In this document: in pieces, positions 8,603 to 18,576 of the stretch
How the letters are laid out: each line of letters opens with the position of its first letter
How positions within the stretch are numbered: position 1 is the first letter of the stretch
Assembly (NCBI GenBank): GCA_964058845.1
Contig: CAXKVR010000573.1
Coordinates: 1 to 18,576, forward strand
Source of the DNA: Carex sylvatica
Lineage: Eukaryota > Streptophyta > Magnoliopsida > Poales > Cyperaceae
Direction: 5' to 3'
DNA: 18,576 bases
Notes under the pieces: generated by a model
The model's database searches: none
What the model saw: the letters and a program-made list of their open reading frames with translations, nothing else
What the model was told of the DNA's origin: nothing
Program-made: the position numbers and the translations under genes

Positions 8603-9274
8603 AGATTTTGGATGACTTCTGACACACATCTCATTTAATCAACTACTTTGCATAAAGCAACAACACAACAATTAAAAAACAGATCACAACACACAAAGTA
8701 CAATAAATACTGCTACTTGTTTCTTGAGAATCGAAGATACTTCTGCCTCATTTTGGTATCTTGCAACTATTGGGGAATTGGGCGTCAAATTATGCTTGGA
8801 AATTCATCGCTAAATTATGTTTAGGCTTATTGTACAGAAAGAACGCAAAATTAAAATGTTACTTCTACCAAAAGCCGAGATCTACTCCCTAATTGATTAT
8901 TAAAATTAAATTTATTTAACATTTAAATAAATTAACACAATATTTGTACCTTATTTCAAATTCGAATTGGAATTGAAGTCAGACTTGCTTAGAAAGACCA
9001 GACGTCTGATGTCTCTATCAGTATCCACCAAGAAATAACCAGAGAACTGGTATTTCTTTTGCCAAAAATACTATACCAACAGTAAAATCACTTTTCACAA
9101 CTCGCAAGAATATACGTGGATTACGTATTCTTTTATTTTCTACACAAATATCTATTTGAGAGGATAAATCACGAGAAAGATAAAATGATGTTCGAATCAA
9201 TTCAGACTCGGACTATCGAAATTCTGAATTTTTTCTTTCACCCTACATGCCTTTATATCATATAGGTATGTTGC
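8603..9274. other. Intergenic, nothing recognised
   Basis: This is AT-rich sequence. The 60-codon - strand ORF at 9018-9200 has no family features. The tract from about 8990 may belong to a degraded retrotransposon LTR together with the following minisatellite, but I found no matching second LTR or TG...CA boundaries. Confidence 0.45.
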
Positions 9275-9389
9275 AAATTACCAAAATGTACCTCAAGGTC
9301 GATTTGGAAAATTACCAAAATATCCTTGATCAATTTGAAATTACCAAAATGCCATTCGAAAAGATTGTTTTAGTGAAATTACAAAAATA
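9275..9389. repeat. Minisatellite of AAATTACCAAAAT units
   Basis: The core AAATTACCAAAAT recurs at 9275, 9309 and 9338, with a variant AAATTACAAAAAT at 9376; spacing is about 30-38 bp, with variable linkers. Such AAATTACC arrays, together with the following GGGCTTTTGGGCTTTT (near 9437), are often seen in plant retrotransposon LTRs, so this may be an LTR remnant. That origin is inference. Confidence 0.7.
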
Positions 9390-9502
9390 CCCCTTGAGCC
9401 ATAAGCCCATAATTTAATTGGTTAATTTTGAGCTTTTGATTTGGGCTTTTGGGCTTTTGAATTAAATTCTAAATTTAATTCAGGTCCAAATTGAAATGGG
9501 CT

Positions 9503-9784
9503 TTAGGCCCAAAATATTAATTCATAATCAATATTTTCAATCCATTTACCTTTATCAGAATCGGGCCTATCCATTACTTTCACATAAGTCAAAGGATCTT
9601 CATTGTCTAACACTGAGACTTTGTGAAATCCCATGTACCTTTCAGGTGCATATACTGTTCTTCTTGACCTACATATGAATTGTGCTTCCAGTTCTTCAAC
9701 TTTATCAACAACAGTTTGTGGGTTCAGTTCTCCTTTAACTTGCATTAAAGTATCTGAGGTTGGGATAGTTGGTCCCAAAGTCAC
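9503..9784 (-). pseudogene. Ty1/copia retrotransposon polyprotein fragment
   Basis: The 93-residue frame carries the segment joining the integrase and reverse-transcriptase domains of copia polyproteins. It has a basic RRTVYAPERYMGF stretch (the usual R-R-S-x-R-x-x-x-P-P-R-Y-type linker), an acidic VSVLDNEDPLTYVKVMDRP, then DKGKWIENIDYEL, which corresponds to the W-x-x-A-M-x-x-E entry of the RT domain. Similarity stops near 9515 and the frame ends at once, so the RT, RNase H and most of integrase are absent. A full polyprotein is over 1000 residues. This is a short dead fragment directly left of the satellite. Confidence 0.75.
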
Positions 9785-9931
9785 TTAGAGGAGGGGTGAA
9801 TAAGGTCTTTTTAAACTTTTAATCTAAGTTATAAGTCCCTCGTGCATCTTATATTTATTCTTGGCGGAAACTAGAATAACTTGGTCCTAAACTAAAATAT
9901 AAAATAAATAAAGTAAAGAGTATAATAGTTT
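9785..9931. other. Junction between the copia fragment and the satellite
   Basis: The tract starts GAGGAGGGGTGAATAAGG and runs into AT-rich sequence (AAAATAAATAAAGTAAAGAG near 9900). It has no ORF. GAGGGGGGTGAATAGG-type sequence is familiar from dispersed plant repeats, so this may be the edge of a further repeat. The first recognisable satellite words, ACTAGAGTGCTCCAA, appear at about 9948. Confidence 0.4.
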
Positions 9932-10918
9932 AGAGACACTTGACACAACTAGAGTGCTCCAAATATAGTTATTAGGCATGTAAATGTCCTATTATCTTGC
10001 CAAATAGAGATATTACTAGAGTGCTCCAAACACCATAAATTGGATTATTTTATTACGGTTGTAAATTCCATATTATCTTGCCATTGTCATATTATCTTGC
10101 CATCTAGAGACACTACTAGAGTACTCCAAATACTTTCCATTGGAGTGTTGTATTAGGGTTGTAAATGCCATATTATATTGCCTTCTGGAGACATAACTAG
10201 AGTGCTCCAAACACCTACAATTGGAGTGTTGTATTAGGGATGTAAATGCCCTACTACTTTGCTATATAAAGTCACACCTAGAGTCCTCCGAACACCTTCA
10301 ATAGGAGTGTTGTATTCAGGTTGCAAATTCTCTATTATATTGCCATCTCGAGGCACTACTAGAGTGCTCCAAACACCTTCAATTGAAGTGTTGTATTAGG
10401 ATTGTAAATGCCCTATTATCTTACCATATAGAGACATTACTAGAGTGCTCCAAACTCTATCAATTTGAGTGTTTTAATAGGATTGTAAATGCCCTATTAC
10501 CTTGCCATATGGAGAAACTACTAGAGTGCTCCGAACACCTTCATTTGGAATGTAGTATTAGGGATAAAAATGACCTATTATCTTGCTATATAGAGTCATT
10601 ACTAGAATGCCCCAAACACCTTCAATTAGAGTATTCTATTAGGGGTGTAAATATCATATTATCTTGCCATCTGGAGACACTACTAGAGTGCTCCAAACAT
10701 CTTCATTTGGATTGTAGTATTAGGGTTGTAAATGCCCTATCATCTTGCTATATATAGTCACTATTAGAGTGCTCCAAACAAATTCGATTGAAGTTTTGTA
10801 TTAAGATTGTAAATGCCCTATTATCTTGCCATCTGGAGACAAAACTAGAGTGTCCCAAACACCTTTATTTGGAGTGCTGTATTAGGGATGAAAATGCCCT
10901 ATTATTTTGCTATATAGA
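9932..10918. repeat. Diverged left edge of the satellite array
   Basis: About 12 units here differ from each other and from the array interior more than interior units do (for example TTAGGCATGTAAATGTCC and CATCAATTTGAGTGTTTTAA types). Unit 2 contains an internal 19-bp tandem duplication: CATATTATCTTGCCAT at 10069-10084 is repeated at 10088-10103. This fits an array margin that is not homogenised by unequal exchange. Confidence 0.8.
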
Positions 10919-12538
10919 GATACTACTAGAGTGCTTCAATCACCTTCAATTGGAGTGTTGCATTAGGGTTGTAAATGCTCTATTATCTTGCCATTCGGAG
11001 ACACTACTAGAGTGCTCCAAACACCTTCAATTGGAGTGTTGTATTAGGGTAGTAAATGCTCTATAACCTTGCCATCTAGAGACACAACTAGAGTGCTCCA
11101 AAAACTTCAATTGGAGTGTTGTATTAGGATTGTAAATGCTCTATTATCTTGCCATCTGGAGAGACACTACTAGAGTGCTCCAAACAACTTCAATTGGAGT
11201 GTTGCATTAGGATTGTAAATGACCTATTACCTTGCTATATAGAGTCACTACTAGAGTGATCCAAAAACCTTCAATTGGAGTGTTGTATTAGGGCTGTAAA
11301 TGCCCTATTACCTTGCTATCTGGAGATCCAACTAGACTGCTCCAAACACCTTGAATTGGAGCGTTGTATTAGGGTTGTAAATGCTCCATTATCTTTCCAT
11401 CGTGAGACACTACTAGAGTGCTCCAAACACCTTCAATTGGAGAGTAGTATTAGGGTAGTAAACGCCCTATTAGTTTGCTATATAGAGATACTACTAGAGT
11501 GCTTCAATCACCTTCAATTGGAGTGTTGCATTAGGGTTGTAAATGCTCTATTATCTTGCCATTCGGAGACACTACTAGAGTGCTCCAAACACCTTCAATT
11601 GGAGTCTTGTATTAAGGTTGTAAATGCTCTATTATCTCGCCTTCTCGAGACACTACTAGAGTGCTCCAAACACCTTCAATTGGAGTGTTGTATTAGGATT
11701 GTAAATGCTCTATTATCTCGCCTTCTTGAGTCACTACTAGAGTGCTCCAAACACCATCAATTATAGTGTTGTATTAGGGTAGCAAATGCCCTATTATATT
11801 GCTATATAGAGATACTACTAGAGTGCTTCAATCACCTTCAATTTGAGTGTTGCATTAGGGTTGTAAATGCTCTATTATCTTGCCATTCGGAGACACTACT
11901 AGAGTGCTCCAAACACCTTATATTGGAGTGTTGTATTAAGGTAGTAAATGTTCTATTACCTTGCCATCTGGAGACACAACTAAAGTGCTCCAAACACTTC
12001 AATTGGAGTGTTGTATTAGGATTGTAAATGCTCTATTATCTCGCCTTCTTGAGACACTACTAGAGTGCTCCAAACACCTTCAATTGGAGTGTTGTATTAG
12101 GATTGTAAATGCCCTATCAGCTTGCTATATAGAGTCACTACTAGAGTGCTCCAAACACCATCAATTATAGTGTTGTATTAGGGTAGCAAATGCCCTATTA
12201 TATTGCTATATAGAGATACTACTAGAGGGCTCCAAACACCTTCAACTAGAGTGTTGTATTAGGGTTGTAAATGCTCTATTACCTTGCCATCTGGAGACCC
12301 AACTAGAGTGCTCCAAACACCTTCAATTGGTGGGTTGTATTAGGGTTGTAAATGCTCTATTATCTTTCCATCGTGAGACACTACTAGAGTGCCCGAAACA
12401 CCTTCAATTGAAGTGTTGTGTTACAATTGTAAATGCCCTATTACCTTGCTATATAGAGTCACTACTTGAGTGCTCCAAACACCTTCAATTGGAGAGTAGT
12501 ATTAGGGTAGTAAACGCCCTATTAGTTTGCTATATAGA
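10919..12538. repeat. Satellite higher-order repeat, copy 1 (1620 bp)
   Basis: This is a block of 20 units starting GATACTACTAGAGTGCTTCA. It recurs almost unchanged at 12539. Landmarks 1620 bp apart include GGGCTGTAAATGCC (11291/12911), ACAACTAAAGTGCTCC (near 11976/13596) and GGTGGGTTGTATT (12329/13949). Confidence 0.88.
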
Positions 12539-14158
12539 GATACTACTAGAGAGCTTCAATCACCTTCAATTGGAGTGTTGCATTAGGGTTGTAAATGCTC
12601 TATTATCTTGCCATTCGGAGACACTACTAGAGTGCTCCAAACACCTTCAATTGGAGTGTTGTATTGGGGTAGTAAATGCTCTATAACCTTGCCATCTAGA
12701 GACACAACTAGAGTGCTCCAAAAACTTCAATTGGAGTGTTGTATTAGGATTGTAAATGCTCTATTATCTTTCCATCTGGAGAGACACTACTAGAGTGCTC
12801 CAAACAACTTCAATTGGAGTGTTGCATTTGGATTGTAAATGACCTATTACCTTGCTATATAGAGTCACTACTAGAGTGATCCAAAAAACTTCAATTGGAG
12901 TGTTGTATTAGGGCTGTAAATGCCCTATTACCTTGCTATCTGGAGATCCAACTAGACTGCTCCAAACACCTTCAATTGGAGCGTTGTATTAGGGTTGTAA
13001 ATGCTCCATTATCTTTCCATCGTGAGACACTACTAGAGTGCTCCAAACACCTTCAATTGGAGAGTAGTATTAGGGTAGTAAACGCCCTATTAGTTTGCTA
13101 TATAGAGATACTACTAGAGTGCTTCAATCACCTTCAATTGGAGTGTTGCATTAGGGTTGTAAATGCTCTATTATCTTGCCATTTGGAGACACTACTAGAG
13201 TGCTCCAAACACCTTCAATTGGAGTGTTGTATTAAGGTTGCAAATGCTCTATTATCTCGCCTTCTTGAGACACTACTAGAGTGCTCCAAACACCTTCAAT
13301 TGGAGTGTTGTATTAGGATTGTAAATGCTCTATTATCTCGCCTTCTTGAGTCACTACTAGAGTACTCCAAACACCATCAATTATTGTGTTGTATTAGGGT
13401 AGGAAATGCCCTATTATATTGCTATATAGAGATACTACTAGAGTGCTACAATCACCTTCAATTTGAGTGTTGCATTAGGGTTGTAAATGCTCTATTATCT
13501 TGCCATTCGGAGACACTAGTAGAGTGCTCCAAACACCTTCAATTGGAGTGTTGTATTAAGGTAGTAAATGTTCTATTACCTTGCCATCTGGAGACACAAC
13601 TAAAGTGCTCCAAACACTTCAATTGGAGTGTTGTATTAGGATTGTAAATGCTCTATTATCTCGCCTTCTTGAGACACTACTAGAGTGCTCCAAACACCTT
13701 CAATTGGAGTGTTGTATTAGGATTGTAAATGCCCTATCAGCTTGCTATATAGAGTCACTACTAGAGTGCTCCAAACACCATCAATTATAGTGTTGTATTA
13801 GGGTAGCAAATGCCCTATTATATTGCTATATAGAGATACTACTAGAGGGCTCCAAACACTTTCAACTGGAGTGTTGTATTAGGGTTGTAAATGCCCTATT
13901 ACCTTGCCATCTGGAGACCCAACTAGAGTGCTCCAAACACCTTCAATTGGTGGGTTGTATTAGGGTTGTAAATGCTCTATTATCTTTCCATCGTGAGACA
14001 CTACTAGAGTGCCCGAAACACCTTCAATTGAAGTGTTGTTTTACGATTGTAAATGCCCTATTACCTTGCTATATAGAGTCACTACTTGAGTGCTCCAAAC
14101 ACCTTCAATTGGAGAGTAGTATTAGGGTAGTAAACGCCCTATTAGTTTGCTATATAGA
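12539..14158. repeat. Satellite higher-order repeat, copy 2 (1620 bp)
   Basis: This copy follows copy 1 head to tail with the same order of variant units and only scattered substitutions, for example CACCTTGAATTGG in copy 1 against CACCTTCAATTGG here at the matching place. It contains the longest open frame of the array (12895-13647, 250 codons). Confidence 0.88.
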
Positions 14159-15859
14159 GATACTACTAGAGTGCTTCAATCACCTTCAATTGGAGTGTTG
14201 CATTAGGGTTGTAAATGCTCTATTATCTTGCCATTCGGAGACACTACTAGAGTGCTCCAAACACCTTCAATTGGAGTGTTGTATTAGGGTAGTAAATGCT
14301 CTATAACCTTGCCATCTAGAGACACAACTAGAGTGCTCCAAAAACTTCAATTGGAGTGTTGTATTTGGATTGTAAATGCTCTATTATCTTGCCATCGTGA
14401 GACACTACTAGAGTGCCCGAAACACCTTCAATTGAAGTGTTGTGTTACGATTGTAAATGCCATATTATCTTGCCATCTGGAGACAAAACTAGAGTGTCCC
14501 AAACACCTTTATTTGGAGTGATGTATTAGGGATGAAAATGCCCTATTATTTTGCTATATAGAGATACTACTAGAGTGCTCCAAACACCTTCAATTGGAGT
14601 GTTGTATTAGGGTAGTAAATGCTCTATAACCTTGCCATCTAGAGACACAACTAGAGTGCTCCAAAAACTTCAATTGGAGTGTTGTATTAGGATTGTAAAT
14701 GCTCTATTATCTTGCCATCTGGAGAGACACTACTAGAGTGCTCCAAACAACTTCAATTGGAGTGTTGCATTAGGATTGTAAATGACCTATTACCTTGCTA
14801 TATAGAGTCACTACTAGAGTGATCCAAAAACCATCAATTGGAGTGTTGTATTAGGGCTGTAAATGCCCTATTACCTTGCTATCTGGAGATCCAACTAGAC
14901 TGCTCCAAACACCTTCAATTGGAGCGTTGTATTAGGGTTGTAAATGCTCCATTATCTTTCCATCGTGAGACACTACTAGAGTGCTCCAAACACCTTCAAT
15001 TGGAGAGTAGTATTAGGGTAGTAAACGCCCCATTAGTTTGCTATATAGAGATACTACTAGAGTGCTTCAATCACCTTCAATTGGAGTGTTGCATTAGGGT
15101 TGTAAATGCTCCATTATCTTTCCATCGTGAGACACTACTAGAGTGGTCCAAACACCTTCAATTGGAGAGTAGTATTAGGGTAGTAAACGCCCCATTAGTT
15201 TGCTATATAGAGATACTACTAGAGTGCTTCAATCACCTTCAATTGGAGAGTAGTATTAGGGTAGTCAACGCCCTATTAGTTTGCTATATAGAGATACTAC
15301 TAGAGTGCTTCAATCACCTTCAATTGGAGTGTTGCATTAGGGTTGTAAATGCTCTATTATCTCGCCTTCTTGAGACACTACTAGAGTGCTCCAAACACCT
15401 TCAATTGGAGTGTTGTATTAGGATTGTAAATGCCCTATCAGCTTGCTATATAGAGTCACTACTAGAGTGCTCCAAACACCACCAATTATAGTGTTGTATT
15501 AGGGTAGCAAATGCCCTATTATATTGCTATATAGAGATACTACTAGAGGGCTCCAAACACCTTCAACTGGAGTGTTGTTTTAGGGTTGTAAATGCCCTAT
15601 TACCTTGCCATCTGGAGACCCAACTAGAGTGCTCCAAACACCTTCAATTGGTGGGTTGTATTAGGGTTGTCAATGCTCTATTATGTTTCCATCGTGAGAC
15701 ACTACTAGAGTGCCCGAAACACCTTCAATTGAAGTGTTGTGTTACAATTGTAAATGCCCTATTACCTTGCTATATAGAGTCACTACTTGAGTGCTCCAAA
15801 CACCTTCAATTGGAGAGTAGTATTAGGGTAGTAAACGCCCTATTAGTTTGCTATATAGA
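14159..15859. repeat. Satellite higher-order repeat, copy 3 (1701 bp, rearranged)
   Basis: The block is 21 x 81 bp. Relative to copies 1-2 it has extra units near 14400-14720, including one (TTTATTTGGAGTGATG near 14508) that otherwise matches the diverged edge near 10870. It has repeated units near 15040-15320 and lacks others. This is the pattern left by unequal crossing-over between whole units. Confidence 0.75.
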
Positions 15860-18110
15860 GATACTACTAGAGTGCTTCAATCACCTTCAATTGGAGTGTT
15901 GCATTGGGGTTGTAAATGCTCTATTATCTTGCCATTCGGAGACACTACTAGAGTGCTCCAAACACCTTCAATTGGAGTGTTGTATTGGGGTAGTAAATGC
16001 TCTATAACCTTGCCATCTAGAGACACAACTAGAGTGCTCCAAAAACTTCAATTGGAGTGTTGTATTTGGATTGTAAATGCTCTATTATCTTTCCATCTGG
16101 AGAGACACTACTAGAGTGCTCCAAACAACTTCAATTGGAGTGTTGCATTTGGATTGTAAATGACCTATTACCTTGCTATATAGAGTCACTACTAGAGTGA
16201 TCCAAAAACCTTCAATTGGAGTGTTGTATTAGGGCTGTAAATGCCCTATTACCTTGCTATCTGGAGATCCAACTAGACTGCTCCAAACACCTTCAATTGG
16301 AGCGTTGTATTAGGGTTGTAAATGCTCCATTATCTTTCCATCGTGAGACACTACTAGAGTGCTCCAAACACCTTCAATTGGAGAGTAGTATTAGGGTAGT
16401 AAACGCCCTATTAGTTTGCTATATAGAGATACTACTAGAGTGCTTCAATCACCTTCAATTGGAGTGTTGCATTAGGGTTGTAAATGCTCTATTATCTTGC
16501 CATTTGGAGACACTACTAGAGTGCTCCAAACACCTTCAATTGGAGTGTTGTATTAAGGTTGCAAATGCTCTATTATCTCGCCTTCTTGAGACACTACTAG
16601 AGTGCTCCAAACACCTTCAATTGGAGTGTTGTATTAGGATTGTAAATGCTCTATTATCTCGCCTTCTTGATTCACTACTAGAGTACTCCAAACACCATCA
16701 ATTATAGTGTTGTATTAGGGTAGGAAATGCCCTATTATATTGCTATATAGAGATACTACTAGAGGGCTCCAAACACCTTCAACTGGAGTGTTGTATTAGG
16801 GTTGTAAATGCCCTATTACCTTGCCATCTGGAGACCCAACTAGAGTGCTCCAAACACCTTCAATTGGTGGGATGTATTAGGGTTGTAAATGCTCTATTAT
16901 CTTTCCATCGTGAGACACTACTAGGGTGCCCGAAACACCTTCAATTGAAGTGTTGTGTTACGATTGTAAATGCCCTATTACCTTGCTATATAGAGTCACT
17001 ACTTGAGTGCTCCAAACACCTTCAATTGGAGAGTAGTATTAGGGTAGTAAACGCCCTATTAGTTTGCTATATAGAGATACTACTAGAGTGCTTCAATCAC
17101 CATCAATTATAGTGTTGTATTAGGGTAGCAAATGCCCTATTATATTGCTATATAGAGACACTACTAGAGTGCTCCAAACACCTTCAATTGGAGTGTTTGT
17201 GTTAGGATTGTAAATGCCCTATTACCTTGCTATATAGAGTCACTACTTGAGTGCTCCAAACACCTTCAATTGGAGAGTTGTATTAGGGTAGTAAATGCCC
17301 TATTATTTTGCTATATAGAGATACTACTAGAGTGCTTCAATCACCTTCAATTTGAGTGTCGCATTAGGGTTGTAAATGCTCTATTATCTTGCCATTCGGA
17401 GACACTACTAGAGTGCTCCAAACACCTTCAATTGGAGTGTTGTATTAAGGTAGTAAATGTTCTATTACCTTGCCATCTGGAGACACAACTAGAGTGCTCC
17501 AAACACTTCAATTGGAGTGTTGTATTAGGATTGTAAATGCTCTATTATCTCGCCTTCTTGAGACACTACTAGAGTGCTCCAAACACCTTCAATTGGAGTG
17601 TTGTATTAGGATTGTAAATGCCCTATCAGCTTGCTATATAGAGTCACTACTAGAGTGCTCCAAACACCATCAATTATAGTGTTGTATTAGGGTAGCAAAT
17701 GCCCTATTATATTGCTATATAGAGATACTACTAGAGGGCTCCAAACACCTTCAACTGGAGTGTTGTATTAGGGTTGTAAATGCCCTATTACCTTGCCATC
17801 TGGAGACCCAACTAGAGTGCTCCAAACACCTTCAATTGGTGGGATGTATTAGGGTTGTAAATGCTCTATTATCTTTCCATCGTGAGACACTACTAGAGTG
17901 CCCGAAACACCTTCAATTGAAGTGTTGTGTTACGATTGTAAATGCCCTATTACCTTGCTATATAGAGTCACTACTTGAGTGCTCCAAACACCTTCAATTG
18001 GAGAGTAGTATTAGGGTAGTAAATGCTCTATTACCTTGCCATCTGGAGACACAACTAGAGTGCTCCAAACACTTCAATTGGAGTGTTGCATTAGGATTGT
18101 AAATGACCTA
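15860..18110. repeat. Satellite higher-order repeat, copy 4 and shortened derivatives
   Basis: The block begins like the others at 15860 but drops about five units near 16730, then shows a 972-bp (12 x 81) repetition (AGAGGGCTCCAAACACC near 16760 and near 17732; the GGTGGGATGTATT variant at 16865 and 17837). The GGATG variant is shared by these two places only, so the 972-bp step is a later local duplication. Confidence 0.7.
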
Positions 18111-18576
18111 TTATCAAGCCATCTAGAGACGCTACTAGAGTGCTCCAAAGGCCTTCAACAAGAGTGTTTGTATAAGCGTTGTAAATGCCCTATTATCATG
18201 CCATCTCGAAACACTACTAGAGTGCTCCAAACACCTTCAATTGGAGTGTTGCATTAGGATTGTAAATGACCTATTATCAAGCCATCTAGAGACGCTACTA
18301 GAGTGCTCCAAAGGCCTTCAACAAGAGTGTTTGTATAAGCGTTGTAAATGCCCTATTATCATGCCATCTCGAAACACTACTAGAGTGCTCCAAACACCTT
18401 CAATTGGAGTGTTGCATTAGGATTGTAAATGACCTATTATCAAGCCATCTAGAGACGCTACTAGAGTGCTCCAAAGGCCTTCAACAAGAGTGTTTGTATA
18501 AGCGTTGTAAATGCCCTATTATCATGCCATCTCGAAACACTACTAGAGTGCTCCAAACACCTTCAATTGGAGTGTT
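18111..18576. repeat. 163-bp dimeric satellite block, three near-identical copies (last one cut)
   Basis: Starts are at 18111, 18274 and 18437 (TTATCAAGCCATCTAGAGAC). One unit is 82 bp, with AAGGCCTTCAACAAGAGTG and GTTTGTATAAGCGTTG replacing consensus positions; the other is a consensus-like 81-bp unit. The first two copies are identical over 163 bp by eye and the third is identical as far as the window goes. Confidence 0.9.

Larger units (their letters stand above)
9932..18576. repeat. 81-bp satellite array, truncated by the window edge (~106 units)
   Basis: The repeat unit is 81 bp, counted from ACACTACTAGAG to the next. Conserved words in order are CACTACTAGAGTGCTCCAAA, CACCTTCAATTGGAGTGTTG, TATTAGGGTTGTAAATGCCC and TATTATCTTGCCATCTGGAG. 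Many units vary at fixed places (TTGCTATATAGAG against TTGCCATCTGGAG; GGTTGTAAATG against GGTAGTAAATG). Some are 79-83 bp through small indels such as CAAACACTTC or CTGGAGAGACAC. Units at the left margin are diverged; inner units are grouped in higher-order repeats. The array continues beyond the right edge. I cannot match it to a named satellite. Confidence 0.97.

Noticed and set aside
12895..13647. 250-codon ORF and its many relatives as real repeat-protein genes
   Set aside because: They follow from an 81-bp (27-codon) satellite unit lacking a stop in one frame. Starts and ends depend on random indels, the units vary at non-synonymous sites, and no promoter, intron or known domain is visible. 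Kept as a finding to be tested, not as CDS.
9932..18576. CRISPR-like array
   Set aside because: Units are contiguous and similar over their whole 81 bp, with no unique spacers, and the context is a plant nuclear genome.

Overview
This window looks like nuclear DNA from a flowering plant. It has a plant-type 2-oxoglutarate/Fe(II) dioxygenase terminal exon bounded by a GT-AG type acceptor, AT-rich intergenic sequence, relics of several plant transposon classes, and a long tandem satellite. I cannot name the species. There is no operon, RNA gene or CRISPR array. Only one piece of an apparently intact cellular gene is present; almost everything else is transposon debris or satellite.

Layout. (1) 95-671, + strand: last exon of a DOXC-class 2-oxoglutarate-dependent dioxygenase, entering from outside the left edge, followed by its 3' flank and a 23-base poly-C run. 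(2) 1836-2378 and 2481-2675: two unrelated inverted-repeat (foldback/MITE-like) elements. (3) 3527-6081: a CACTA-like tip (CACTACTAGAG) followed, on the - strand, by a decayed six-exon gene. The gene joins a plant Ptta/En/Spm (Transposase_24-like) segment to a Ulp1/C48 SUMO-protease-like domain. Its exons are phase-compatible, but it carries two in-frame TAG codons and has lost the catalytic His and Cys. A 413-bp hAT-like MITE with a perfect 8-bp target duplication sits between the tip and the gene. (4) 6796-7806: a ~260-bp tandem duplication whose first copy was split by a 404-bp MULE-like MITE; the second copy preserves the unoccupied target site. (5) 7896-8602: a large palindrome followed by a second copy of its core only. 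(6) 9275-9784: a minisatellite in LTR-like sequence, then a truncated Ty1/copia polyprotein fragment on the - strand. (7) About 9932 to the right edge: a satellite of about 106 units of 81 bp.

The satellite is the dominant feature. Its left margin (to about 10918) is diverged, as expected at an array edge. It then becomes a higher-order array with a 1620-bp (20 x 81) period in two very similar copies, a 1701-bp (21 x 81) copy and a shortened fourth copy. It ends at the window edge in a 163-bp dimer whose copies are identical wherever they can be compared. Because 81 is a multiple of three, one + frame stays open through many units and gives long ORFs of a 27-residue repeat. I treat these as a by-product of the period rather than genes, but a coding test would settle it.

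I found no convincing new gene system. The points most worth following are the structured satellite and its edge, the internal empty site that documents one transposition, the modular palindrome pair, and the inactivated CACTA-type Ulp1 gene.
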